Shown here: piece by piece, positions 56,732 through 64,000 of the stretch | How the letters are laid out: each line of letters begins with the position of its first letter | How positions within the stretch are numbered: the stretch's first letter is position 1 | Assembly: GCA_035637115.1 (NCBI GenBank) | Contig: DASPXV010000041.1 | Location: forward strand, 25,130-89,129 | From: JAICSD01 sp035637115 | GTDB taxonomy: Bacteria; Acidobacteriota; Vicinamibacteria; Vicinamibacterales; 2-12-FULL-66-21 | DNA length: 64,000 nucleotides | Direction of reading: 5' to 3' | The notes under the pieces: generated by a model | Databases searched by the model: none | Told to the model about the DNA's origin: nothing | What the model saw: the letters and a program-made list of their open reading frames with translations, nothing else | Position numbers and translations under genes: made by a program

Positions 56732-58135
56732 GTGCGCCCGACAATAACGACCGTCCTCCTGCTGTTCGCCACGGCACTGGTCGCCGCGCCTGCCCCGATC
56801 GAATCGACCTGGCCGCAGTTCCGCGGGCACGCGGGGCGCGGCGTCTCCGCGATCGACACGCTCCCGATGAAATGGTCGACGTCGATCAACGTGGCCTGGA
56901 GCACGGAGGTCGCGGGGCGCGGCTGGTCCTCGCCGATCGTGTGGGGCGATCAGGTGATCGTGACGTCAGCGGTCGGCGCCGGTGCGTTCAAGGAGGCGTC
57001 ACCCGGCATCTACGGCAACGACTACGTCGCGGAGCTGCAGAAACAGGGCATGACCGAGGAACAGATCATCGAGAAGCTGCGCGTGCGCGACCTCGAGTCG
57101 CCGCAGGAAGCCGGCGAACTCCGCTTCATGATTTACAGCTTCGACGTGAAGACCGGCAAGCTCCGCTGGGAGCAGGAAGCGCACAAGGGCCCGCCCGTTG
57201 GCGGGCGTCATCGCAAGAACACGTACGCATCGGAAACGCCCTCGACGGATGGCGAGCGTATCTACGCGCTCTTCGGCAACATCGGGCTGTTCTGCTATTC
57301 GATGGACGGCAAGCTGCTGTGGACCCACAAGATCGATCCGCAGCCGCGATACCTGGATTTCGGGACGGCCGCGTCGCCCGTCGTGCACGACGGACGCGTG
57401 TACCTGCTCGACGACAACGAGAAGAGCTCGTACCTCGCCGCGCTCGATGCGAAGACCGGCGCCGTCATCTGGAAAACGCCGCGCAAGCTCGAAGGACGCC
57501 TTGCATCGGGCTGGTCGACGCCGTACGTCTGGACGAATCCGCTGCGCACCGAGATCATCGCGATCGGTACGGGCGTCACGATCAGCTACGGCACGGACGG
57601 CAAGGAATTGTGGCGGCTGAAAGGCGCGACACAGGCCAACCCTACGCCGACAGAAGAGGACGGGCTGCTCTACATCGGCACCGGGTCGCAGGGGGAAGCG
57701 AACCGGCCGTTATTTGCGGTGAAGCCGGGTGGCAGCGGCGACATCTCGCTGAAACCGAACGAGGTGTCGAACGAATTCATCGCGTGGTTCCAGTCGCGCG
57801 CGGCGGCCTATACGTCTTCTCCTCTCGCCTTCGGCGGAAAGGTCTATGCTGTCAACGACACCGGCGTGCTGCAGGTGTTCGACGGCAAGACGGGCAGGGA
57901 ACTTTACAAGGCGCGCGTCGGCGGCGTGGGCAACACTTTTTCCGCATCCCCCTTCGCGTATGGCGGACACGTCTTCTTCCTCAGTGAGGAGGGGGACACG
58001 TTCGTCATCAAGCCTGGCGACAGTTACGACGAGGTCGCGAAGAATAGCCTGGGTGAGCTGGCGTTCGCCAGTCCGGCCATCACGCGCGACGGCCTGTTCG
58101 TACGCACGCAGACGCGGCTCTATCGGATCCGCTGA
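56732..58135 (+). CDS. PQQ-binding-like beta-propeller repeat protein, exported
   Basis: A 467-aa protein with a signal peptide (TTVLLLFATALVAAPAP). The mature part has repeated propeller blades (WSSPIVWGDQVIVTSAVG, YSFDVKTGKLRWEQEAHKGPPVGGRHRKNTYASETPSTDGERIYALFGNIGLFCYSMDGKLLWTHKI, YLLDDNEKSSYLAALDAKTGAVIWKTP). It belongs to the BamB/PQQ-like family but lacks clear PQQ-binding residues. Tight spacing (14 bp) to the amidohydrolase suggests one transcript. Role unknown. Confidence 0.85.
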   Translation: MRPTITTVLLLFATALVAAPAPIESTWPQFRGHAGRGVSAIDTLPMKWSTSINVAWSTEVAGRGWSSPIVWGDQVIVTSAVGAGAFKEASPGIYGNDYVAELQKQGMTEEQIIEKLRVRDLESPQEAGELRFMIYSFDVKTGKLRWEQEAHKGPPVGGRHRKNTYASETPSTDGERIYALFGNIGLFCYSMDGKLLWTHKIDPQPRYLDFGTAASPVVHDGRVYLLDDNEKSSYLAALDAKTGAVIWKTPRKLEGRLASGWSTPYVWTNPLRTEIIAIGTGVTISYGTDGKELWRLKGATQANPTPTEEDGLLYIGTGSQGEANRPLFAVKPGGSGDISLKPNEVSNEFIAWFQSRAAAYTSSPLAFGGKVYAVNDTGVLQVFDGKTGRELYKARVGGVGNTFSASPFAYGGHVFFLSEEGDTFVIKPGDSYDEVAKNSLGELAFASPAITRDGLFVRTQTRLYRIR

Positions 58136-58149
58136 ACAGGGAGGTCCCC

Positions 58150-59202
58150 ATGGAACGGCGGCAGCTCCTCGAACGATTCGCCCAGCTCGGCGCGTTCGCC
58201 ATCATCGCGCCTCGCTTTCCCTTCGCACAAGACGATCGATCGCGTTTCGTGGCGCCGAAGCTCGACGCGCACGCGCATCTTCTCAGCCGCGAGCTCGCTT
58301 CGTGGATCCACTCGACCTCCGCGGATTCCGACGTGCGCCGCACCGTGCGCCCGATTAACGGCCGTATCGTCGTCGACTCGCTCGAACAGGATCGGATCGA
58401 ACGTGCCATCGTGCTGTCCACGGCGTGTCTGCACGCCGCCGAAGGGAATGTCATCGGGCGACGCAAGCGTCCAGCGGACGAATACCAGGACGTCCAGAAC
58501 GAAAACGACTTCACGCTTGCGGAGGCCGTTGAATACGCACCGAAGCTCATCCCGTTTGCCAGCGTCAATCCGAAGCGTGACTACGCGGTAGACGAGCTGC
58601 GTCGCTGCGTCGGGCGGAAGATGCTCGGATTGAACGTACACTTCGGCGGCAGCGATGTCCGCCTGCGCGATCCGCGGCACCTCGAACGCGTGCAGACGCT
58701 GTTCGCGGAAGCGGCGAAGTTGGACGTGCCCATCATCGCGCACGTTTTCAACGAGGCGATCCCGGACTTCGGAACCGAAGATATCGAGATTCTCGTGACG
58801 AAGATCGTCGAGCCGCTGCCGGCGCTGCGCATCTCGATCGCGCACCTTGGTGGATCGGGCGGCGCGTCGGAGCAGGGACCGCTGCGCATCTTCGCGGCGC
58901 TCATCCAGGCCGTCCGCGCGCGCCCGCAGATCGCACCGCAGATATGGGCCGACTGCTCCAGCGTCCTGCTGACAGAAGCGCGGCCGGGGGCCAAGCCGAT
59001 CTCCACTGCGCAGAGGGCCGCGCTCGGCGGCATGCTTCGCTCGTGGGGACTCGATCGCCTGATGTGGGGCAGCGACACGATCTCGGATCGCCAGCCGACG
59101 GCGCTCGAACAGGCACGCACAACCTGGCCTCTCGCGGACGAGGAGTGGCGGACGCTGGCCGGGTTCAACGGGACGGGGTTCCTGCGGCAGTCCGGGACTT
59201 GA
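58150..59202 (+). CDS. Amidohydrolase-family protein (amidohydrolase 2)
   Basis: A 350-aa TIM-barrel metal-dependent hydrolase with an N-terminal Tat/Sec-like segment (MERRQLLERFAQLGAFAIIAP). Metal-binding HAH at residues 41-43 (KLDAHAHLL), later HVFNEA, IAHLGG and the final catalytic Asp in LMWGSDT. The layout fits the amidohydrolase 2 group (ACMSD-like decarboxylases/lactonases). Substrate unknown. A GGAGGT site lies 5 nt upstream of ATG 58150. Cotranscribed with the propeller gene. Confidence 0.85.
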   Translation: MERRQLLERFAQLGAFAIIAPRFPFAQDDRSRFVAPKLDAHAHLLSRELASWIHSTSADSDVRRTVRPINGRIVVDSLEQDRIERAIVLSTACLHAAEGNVIGRRKRPADEYQDVQNENDFTLAEAVEYAPKLIPFASVNPKRDYAVDELRRCVGRKMLGLNVHFGGSDVRLRDPRHLERVQTLFAEAAKLDVPIIAHVFNEAIPDFGTEDIEILVTKIVEPLPALRISIAHLGGSGGASEQGPLRIFAALIQAVRARPQIAPQIWADCSSVLLTEARPGAKPISTAQRAALGGMLRSWGLDRLMWGSDTISDRQPTALEQARTTWPLADEEWRTLAGFNGTGFLRQSGT

Positions 59203-59222
59203 TTACACATTAAGATTGGCGG

Positions 59223-59882
59223 ATGACGCCAGAAACGTGGAAGGCCGTAGACAACTACATCGGCAGCCTGTTCATCCCCCCTGATGCGGGACTCGACGGC
59301 GCCCAGCGCGCTGCCATCGAAGCGGACTTGCCGCCGATTGCCGTTTCCGCGGCGCAAGGCAAGCTCCTGCAGATCATTGCCCGGATGTGCCGGGCCCGCC
59401 GGATCCTCGAGATTGGCACGTTGGCGGGCTACAGCACGATCTGGCTCGCGCGCGCGCTGCCTGCGGACGGGCGATTGATTTCCCTCGAGTTCGATCCGAA
59501 ACACGCCAGCGTCGCGGCTGGCAACATGCAGCGTGCCGGCGTCGCTGATCGCGTCGAGATTCGCGTGGGACGCGCGATCGATTCGCTGCCGGCGCTCGAG
59601 GGAGGGGAGCCGTTCGATCTCGTGTTCGTGGACGCGGATAAGCCGTCTACGCCCGACTACGTCCGATGGGCGCTGAAGCTGACGCGGCGGGGCAGCGTGA
59701 TCATCGTCGACAATGTGGTCAGAAACGGCGGCATTCTGGATGCGTCCGGCGCGGATGCGGATTCGAAAGGGATGCGCGAGGCGATGGCACTGATCGGCGC
59801 CGAACCGCGCCTCACGACGACGGCAATTCAGACGGTCGGCGCCAAGGGTTACGACGGCTTCGCGATTTCGTTCGTATCCTGA
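59223..59882 (+). CDS. O-methyltransferase family 3 (SAM-dependent)
   Basis: A 219-aa class-I methyltransferase of the catechol/caffeoyl-CoA type: ARRILEIGTLAGYSTIWLARALPADGRLISLEFDPKHASVA (SAM site), VDADKPSTPDYVRWAL (metal/substrate), and SVIIVDNVVRNGGILD. Alone it transfers methyl groups to hydroxyl acceptors such as catechols. Substrate unknown. Confidence 0.92.
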   Translation: MTPETWKAVDNYIGSLFIPPDAGLDGAQRAAIEADLPPIAVSAAQGKLLQIIARMCRARRILEIGTLAGYSTIWLARALPADGRLISLEFDPKHASVAAGNMQRAGVADRVEIRVGRAIDSLPALEGGEPFDLVFVDADKPSTPDYVRWALKLTRRGSVIIVDNVVRNGGILDASGADADSKGMREAMALIGAEPRLTTTAIQTVGAKGYDGFAISFVS

Positions 59883-59912
59883 GTTTCGAGCGCGGGATAG
59901 GCCCGCGAAGAT

Positions 59913-60407
59913 CTACCAGCTGCCGGACGCACCGGCGCCGCCGGAACTGCCGCCGCCACCCGAGAACGAGCTGCCGCTCGATGACCAGCTGCTGCCGGAT
60001 CCCCCCGAGCTGCCGGATGTCACGGTGAATCCGCCGATTGTCGCCGTGCCCTTGCTCTTCAAGTCTGCCGCGGCCTTGACGTACCACGGCATGTGCTGCA
60101 GGCGGAACTTTGCGAGCGGGTATCCGATCAAGTACGTCCCGAGCAGATACACGTACTGGCGGACCTCGATGTCGACTTGCGATGGACGCAGGAAGAGCCG
60201 CGCGTATGGCGGCGCGAAGATCACCAGCAGGACGGACGCCCCGCCGGCGGAGAGGATGACGGTCGCGTGGAGCAGCGCGGTGTAGGAAAGCGTCCAGTGC
60301 GGCCGCAATGCATCAGCGATGACGAACGCGGCGAACGCCGCGCCCGCCGCGAACGCCATCCACGGGAGCTCAACGTAGCTGTCGGCCTTGCCGACGATCG
60401 CGGGCAC
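59913..60407 (-). CDS. Membrane protein with Gly/Ser-rich tail (TPM-like), N-terminus uncertain
   Basis: At least 164 aa: PAIVGKADSYVELPWMAFAAGAAFAAFVIADAL..., a second hydrophobic segment (ALLHATVILSAGGASVLLVIF) and a C-terminal tail GSSGGSGSSWSSSGSSFSGGGGSSGGAGASGSW like that of TPM/YgcG-type proteins. Upstream in frame (FLSESDAAALEN, about 60440-60476) more of a TPM-like N-terminus is legible but no ATG, so the start at GTG 60407 may be too late. Function unknown. Confidence 0.65.
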   Translation of the reverse strand: MPAIVGKADSYVELPWMAFAAGAAFAAFVIADALRPHWTLSYTALLHATVILSAGGASVLLVIFAPPYARLFLRPSQVDIEVRQYVYLLGTYLIGYPLAKFRLQHMPWYVKAAADLKSKGTATIGGFTVTSGSSGGSGSSWSSSGSSFSGGGGSSGGAGASGSW

Positions 60408-60558
60408 GATCTGCGTCCCGGTGCGTCGATCTGGGCGACCAGGGTTCTCGAGCGCCGCGGCGTCGGACTCCGACAGGAATTTTGGGCTTTGCGCGATGCC
60501 GGGGATTGTAGACTATCCGCCGGCCGAGCTGCCTATGCCTATCCGGATGCGGGATTTG

Positions 60559-60741
60559 TCAGCGATCGCCCCGGTCCCCCTGGCCGCGCGGGCTCTTCGA
60601 CTTGGCTGCGCGCCGACGGTCCGTCGACAGCGATCGGCTTACATCATCCATTTCCGAGAAGCGGCCCTGCGCGTCGCGGCGGCCATACATCTTGTTACGG
60701 CCGGTATCGATCAGCTCTCTGCGTCCACTGCCCCGTTTCAT
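60559..60741 (-). CDS. Small basic protein (about 60 aa)
   Basis: A 60-aa protein MKRGSGRRELIDTGRNKMYGRRDAQGRFSEMDDVSRSLSTDRRRAAKSKSPRGQGDRGDR. The pattern (GSGRRELIDTG, YxRRDxxGRF, DVSRSLSxDRR) recalls small conserved soil-bacterial proteins of unknown function. ATG 60741 has a strong GGAGGA site 5 nt upstream. It lies antisense to the reading frame that would extend the beta-lactamase-like protein, so that long frame is unlikely to start before it. Confidence 0.75.
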   Translation of the reverse strand: MKRGSGRRELIDTGRNKMYGRRDAQGRFSEMDDVSRSLSTDRRRAAKSKSPRGQGDRGDR

Positions 60742-60795
60742 CGTGAGTCCTCCTGGCCGGCGGCAGAGCAAAGTTCCCGCCAGTCGCGCGACGCA

Positions 60796-61845
60796 CTGCT
60801 GGCCGATGAGTTAAGGCGGATTGCGCATTCCGCGCCCGGTGTACTGGGCGTTTCCGTCGTTGACATGGCGACAGGCGCAACTGCCGGCGTCAACGATTCC
60901 GCCTGGTTTCCGATGATGAGCGTCTATAAGCTGCCGATCGCGATCCATGCGTTGCGCATGGCAGAGCAGGGGCGGCTGGATCTCGCGACGTCCGTAACGC
61001 TGTCCACCGAGGACAGGCGTTCCGGCTTCTCGCCGCTCGCGCGCACGATCGAGGAGAAGGGGCCGCAGGTGCTGTCGGTGAAGGAACTGCTGTCATCGCT
61101 GATGCGCATCAGCGATAACACCGCATCGGACAAGCTGCTGCGCCTGGCCGGCGGGCCGCACGCCATCGAGGGGACGCGTTCACTGAATGTCGCGGGCATC
61201 AGCGTCGATCGCTACGAGCTCGAGTTCGCGGCGGACTATTACGGCGTGTGCTGCGCGCAGCGCGAAACACCGTTCTCACTCGATCGGTTCGCAGCGGCAG
61301 CGGAGAAGGTCCCCGTTGCGCGCCGGCGTCGAGCGGCTGCGGCGTTCCTTAGGGACCGCCGCGACTCCGCGCAGCCGAAGGGGATGGCGACGCTGCTCGC
61401 GCGTCTCGTCCGTGGCGCGCTGCTCAACGCCACGAACACTGCGTGGCTGATCGGCGAAATGTCCGAGATGCACACGCGCGATACGCGCCTGCGCGCCGGC
61501 CTGCCCGCGGGAACCTTCGCCGCTCTACGTCCCGGCACGTCCGGTGAAACCGAAGGCATCCGCGCCGCGCACAACGACAATGCGATCGTGAAGCTGCCCG
61601 ATGGCCGTTACCTGGTGATCGCCGCGTTCATGAAAGGTGCGCGCGGCACGGAAGCACAACGCGATGCGACCCTGGCGTCCGTCGCGTGTGCCGCGTACGA
61701 GTGGATCTATTCGGCCGGTGGCAGGAAGAGTCCGAGGCGTACGAAGACCCAGAGCACGGATCCTGCGGCGATCGTCAGCACGTTGCCCATGGTGAAGCGC
61801 CGGCGCTGCGCGGCAATCTCTGGCGGCGTGAAGCGATCGATCTGA
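60796..61845 (+). CDS. Class-A beta-lactamase-like serine hydrolase (start uncertain)
   Basis: Family homology runs from about LADELRRIAHSAPGVLGVSVVDMATG to the stop at 61845. The nucleophile motif SVYK (60919-60930), SDN (61111-61119) and RYELE (region of Glu166) are present; the usual KTG is RPGTSG here. No signal peptide is visible: the frame upstream runs antisense through a real small gene and holds no good start, so the true start is unknown (ATG 60865 would cut the first strand). Probably a penicillin-recognising hydrolase; activity against beta-lactams is unproven. The 3' end (RKSPRRTKTQ...) lacks a typical final helix. Confidence 0.75.
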   Translation: MLADELRRIAHSAPGVLGVSVVDMATGATAGVNDSAWFPMMSVYKLPIAIHALRMAEQGRLDLATSVTLSTEDRRSGFSPLARTIEEKGPQVLSVKELLSSLMRISDNTASDKLLRLAGGPHAIEGTRSLNVAGISVDRYELEFAADYYGVCCAQRETPFSLDRFAAAAEKVPVARRRRAAAAFLRDRRDSAQPKGMATLLARLVRGALLNATNTAWLIGEMSEMHTRDTRLRAGLPAGTFAALRPGTSGETEGIRAAHNDNAIVKLPDGRYLVIAAFMKGARGTEAQRDATLASVACAAYEWIYSAGGRKSPRRTKTQSTDPAAIVSTLPMVKRRRCAAISGGVKRSI

Positions 61846-61905
61846 CGTTGCGCGTGACAAGCATAGCCGGGTGCTAGCTGGTCGGGGGGCCCGACAGGGT
61901 GCAAT

Positions 61906-62748
61906 TCAGACCGATGGCGCGTGCACGTGCTCGAAGACAACGCCCGCTTCGACGCCCGTGCCGCGCTTCCGGACGACCAGATCGCCGCGCCATGGCTTCT
62001 CGTGAAGCGGCGTACCCGGTTCGCCGCCGGGCCTCGGGGCGGTCGTGAGATACAGATCGTCCACGAGCCGGGCGTCGAGTAACTGTCGCGCCAGCGTGCG
62101 TCCGCCGATGCAGGAAATCGTGCCGATTCCCATGCTGCGCAGCCGCTGGAACGCGCCGCACAGATCTTCGGGCCTGTCCATCATCACGACGGTGATCCAC
62201 GGGCGATCGCGCAATGATCGCGTCATCGATGCCGCAACCGGAGGAACGGTGAGCAGGACGGCGGGAACGTGCGGCACGTTGAACATCACGCCTGCCTCGA
62301 GGTCGAGGCCTTCGAGCGTCGCGACGATCTGGGCTGGGTGCCGCGGCTTGCCCAGTGATGCGCGCAACGCGACCAGCTCGGGATGCCAGACCGAGAGGAA
62401 CATCTTGCTCCCGCGCACCGTCTCGGCGCCCGCGAGCACCGCGTCGGCGGCAACGCGCGACAGCCCTTCGTAGATCAGGTGCTTGTCGGTCTCGCCGCCG
62501 CCGAGCGTTCCGGGATCCCGCGCGCCCGTGTTGCCGTCGGCTGACTGTACAAAGACGAGCGAACACGCCGGACGCGCCGCCGATGCGGGTGTGATGTAGA
62601 ACGGCCCATCGAAGAGCCGCATTGACCACGAATTTCCGATGGCCAGCATTCCCGGCACGGGGGTAACGGCATCAGTCACGTACGGCGGCAGCTCCGCGCG
62701 CAGTGCGCGTCGTTCGTTGTCCGCGACCAATGCGTCGAAGAAGTTCAT
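61906..62748 (-). CDS. RibD C-terminal/dihydrofolate-reductase-like protein
   Basis: A 280-aa protein of the RibD-C/DHFR fold: SLVFVQSADGNTGARDPGTLGGGETDKHLIYEGLSRVAADAVLAGAETVRGSKMFLSVW, then GIGTISCIGGRTLARQLLDARLVDDLYLTTAPRPGG. It reduces pyrimidine or related substrates with NADPH in riboflavin-like chemistry; no rib genes are nearby, so the substrate is unknown. ATG 62748 (MNFFDALVADNERRAL) is chosen. Confidence 0.88.
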   Translation of the reverse strand: MNFFDALVADNERRALRAELPPYVTDAVTPVPGMLAIGNSWSMRLFDGPFYITPASAARPACSLVFVQSADGNTGARDPGTLGGGETDKHLIYEGLSRVAADAVLAGAETVRGSKMFLSVWHPELVALRASLGKPRHPAQIVATLEGLDLEAGVMFNVPHVPAVLLTVPPVAASMTRSLRDRPWITVVMMDRPEDLCGAFQRLRSMGIGTISCIGGRTLARQLLDARLVDDLYLTTAPRPGGEPGTPLHEKPWRGDLVVRKRGTGVEAGVVFEHVHAPSV

Positions 62749-63356
62749 GCAGTTACAAGCCTGCTCTTTGCTTGATAGCACACGTCAGCTTGTAAAGGAG
62801 CGCGCGATGGGAGGCGCACTGCTCGCTGATTGTGCTGCGAGCAGGAACGGAGCCGTCGATCGGATTTGAAACGCCCGCACCCGGGAAGCGCTTTCGTCTA
62901 CCATTCGGATCGAAAGCCTCTGCCGATAATCCGTAATCAGCAGGTCATCGCCACGGTACTGACTCTTCGAACCACGGCGTGCTTGCGCAACTTTGGAAAC
63001 AACTTGGGACCAGAACCCGCCGAAAGCCATAACCCGGATCGGGACCGAGCAGAACGCACGCACGAATCTGCAGAGTTCAAGCGCGCCGCCGGATCGTCCC
63101 TGCATGCTAGCTGATTGCTCGCGAGTGACTAGCGGCGGAATGCGTTTGAGACCGTGTGGAAAATGGAGCCGGCGATCCGGATTGAACGGACGACCTGCTG
63201 ATTACGAATCAGCTTGGACCCGGAATCTGCGATGGTCGCGTGCGTTCGGATGTGCGCCTTTGCTGGGAATTCGTGCACTCGCATGATCTCGCGGATCCGG
63301 CCGTATTCTCCCGTCCGTCCACCATCCGTCCACGGACTTCGGCCCCGTGGAATGCC
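62749..63356. other. Gene-poor stretch with tRNA fragment
   Basis: About 600 bp with no credible gene on either strand. It contains a 3' half of a tRNA-Thr (63164-63213) and an inverted 15-bp match to it at 62932-62946. Nothing else recognised. Confidence 0.6.
63164..63213 (-). other. tRNA-Thr(CGU) 3' half fragment, probable att-site scar
   Basis: Read on the minus strand: a perfect 5-bp anticodon stem GCTGA/TCAGC around loop TTCGTAA (anticodon CGT), variable loop AGGTC, T arm GTCCG-TTCAATC-CGGAT and acceptor CGCCGGC followed by T and CCA. Upstream, where the D arm and 5' acceptor should be, the sequence does not match a tRNA. A 3' tRNA half of this kind is what integration by a tyrosine recombinase leaves at the distal end of an element. 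Intact gene outside the window. Confidence 0.85.
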
Positions 63357-63800
63357 TCAACTGCTCGCACTGAGGACGTTCACCCCTGTCACGTGGAAGT
63401 GCTTCGCGGCCTGGAGCATGTGCCGATCGTTCGTGTACACCTCCTGGAAGCCATGCTCCTCGGCGCAGGCCAGGTGCAGGGCATCACCGGATCGGACGAA
63501 GACTGTGCTCGGAAGTTCGAGGACCGCTTTGCGGGCCGCTTCGAGTAGTTCGGACGTGACGCCGAACCACTGCCACACACCGTTCTTCTCGTCCTCTTCG
63601 AACTCTTTCAGGATCGCCGTCATCTCCCGGCGAGTCACGTGGCGCTCCCTGACGTGCCGCTTGAGGATCGAGGCAAACTCCAGACGAGCCAGTTCGCACG
63701 ATGCGAGCCCGTCGGCGCCATACGCCACTTCGCGGACTCGATCCGCGCCCGGCTCATTGAGGTAGCACTTGGCGATGTACGCCGCGTCGAAGTAGATCAC
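63357..63800 (-). CDS. PIN-domain toxin (VapC family)
   Basis: A 147-aa PIN-domain ribonuclease-type protein: MIYFDAAYIAKCYLNEPGAD (first acidic residue Asp5), CELARLEFASILKRH (Glu), SGDALHLACAEEHGFQEVYTNDRHMLQAAKHF (Asp cluster). It acts as an RNA-cleaving toxin when its antitoxin is lost. GTG 63800 overlaps the antitoxin stop (GTGA), the usual coupling. Confidence 0.93.
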   Translation of the reverse strand: MIYFDAAYIAKCYLNEPGADRVREVAYGADGLASCELARLEFASILKRHVRERHVTRREMTAILKEFEEDEKNGVWQWFGVTSELLEAARKAVLELPSTVFVRSGDALHLACAEEHGFQEVYTNDRHMLQAAKHFHVTGVNVLSASS

Positions 63801-64000
63801 CGATCCTCGCGCAGCTCGTCCTGGTACACGGCGGAATCGACTGGGACCTTCGACCGTTTACGTATCGCCGCCTCGCGGTTGGGGAGAGCTCGGCCGGTGA
63901 CGGATGCGTCAAACGGCTGAATCGCCGCAACGCGGCGACCGCGATCCGTGACGACGATCGGCCCTCGACTGGCAGCGTGCCGAACCCACCGGCCTGTCTT
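63797..64000 (-). CDS. Phd/YefM-type antitoxin, partial (cut by window end)
   Basis: Reading inward from 64000 the frame gives KTGRWVRHAASRGPIVVTDRGRRVAAIQPFDASVTG...DELREDR with TGA at 63799-63797, 67 codons plus stop. The GPIVVTDRGRRVAAI segment is typical of the DNA-binding half of prevent-host-death antitoxins, which neutralise PIN toxins and repress their own operon. The start lies beyond the window. Confidence 0.8.
   Translation of the reverse strand, partial: KTGRWVRHAASRGPIVVTDRGRRVAAIQPFDASVTGRALPNREAAIRKRSKVPVDSAVYQDELREDR

Noticed and set aside
61707..61790. Possible small membrane peptide on the minus strand (MGNVLTIAAGSVLWVFVRLGLFLPPAE)
   Set aside because: Looks like a helix and could be a real short protein, but it overlaps the end of the beta-lactamase-like gene and no convincing start with ribosome-binding site is visible. 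Not called.
1..64000. CRISPR array
   Set aside because: The tandem arrays (52-bp, 7-bp and ATTG type) have no unique spacers between repeats and no cas genes are present.

Overview
The window is 64 kb of GC-rich (roughly two-thirds G+C), densely coded bacterial chromosome. No rRNA and no intact tRNA gene was seen. The organism looks like an acidobacterium, probably of the Vicinamibacteria type. This is inferred from two PadR regulator plus MacB-like 'ADOP' permease modules, a TatT-type lipoprotein, a DUF5117/5118-type zinc metalloprotease, abundant PQQ/beta-propeller proteins, ECF sigma factor plus Ser/Thr kinase pairs, and many small dispersed repeats. No marker gene in the window proves the lineage.

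Layout. 1-7.4 kb: end of an ABC exporter, a 5 x 52-bp tandem repeat, ettA, a prepilin-like protein, a 950-aa M14 carboxypeptidase and a histone-H1-like basic protein. 7.4-12.8 kb: a HerA-like ATPase ending at a 159-bp MITE-like element, a kinase-like lipoprotein, a TatT-like lipoprotein and an exported protein. 12.8-17 kb: a translationally coupled operon of glycosyltransferase, ligase-associated exonuclease and ATP-dependent DNA ligase, with a divergent outer-membrane protein. 17.9-23 kb: an S-box (SAM-I) riboswitch controlling hom, a short aspartokinase, metB, asd and a DUF1440-like gene, i.e. aspartate to homoserine to cystathionine. 23-28 kb: LysE exporter, an ECF sigma factor/kinase operon with a second MITE copy at its 5' end, an MBL-fold hydrolase carrying a REP-pair insertion inside its reading frame, and an aminotransferase. 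28-38.6 kb: APC permease, two frameshifted gene remnants, pruA, a ThuA protein, PadR/ADOP module 1, and nucleotidyltransferase and EEP-phosphatase genes.

38.6-46.8 kb is the most coherent metabolic neighbourhood: SDR oxidoreductase, MFS transporter of the sugar-acid type, a soluble PQQ sugar dehydrogenase fused to a ThuA domain, a 972-aa PQQ dehydrogenase fused to an aldose 1-epimerase, and a pentahaem cytochrome c. Together they suggest periplasmic sugar oxidation coupled to a c-type electron chain, followed by uptake and processing of the oxidised product. 46.8-56.6 kb: ABC-F protein, metzincin-like protease, TlpA-like thioredoxin, a diadenylate-cyclase-like protein of DACNV type, PadR/ADOP module 2 with a clear palindromic operator, and a receiver protein. 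56.7-62.8 kb: beta-propeller protein, amidohydrolase, O-methyltransferase, a membrane protein with a Gly/Ser tail, a class-A beta-lactamase-like hydrolase and a RibD-like reductase. 62.8-64 kb is gene-poor, contains the 3' half of a tRNA-Thr(CGU) without its 5' half (a likely integration scar), and ends with a VapC/Phd-type toxin-antitoxin pair cut by the window end.

The window is unusually rich in small repeats, and several invade or border coding sequence.
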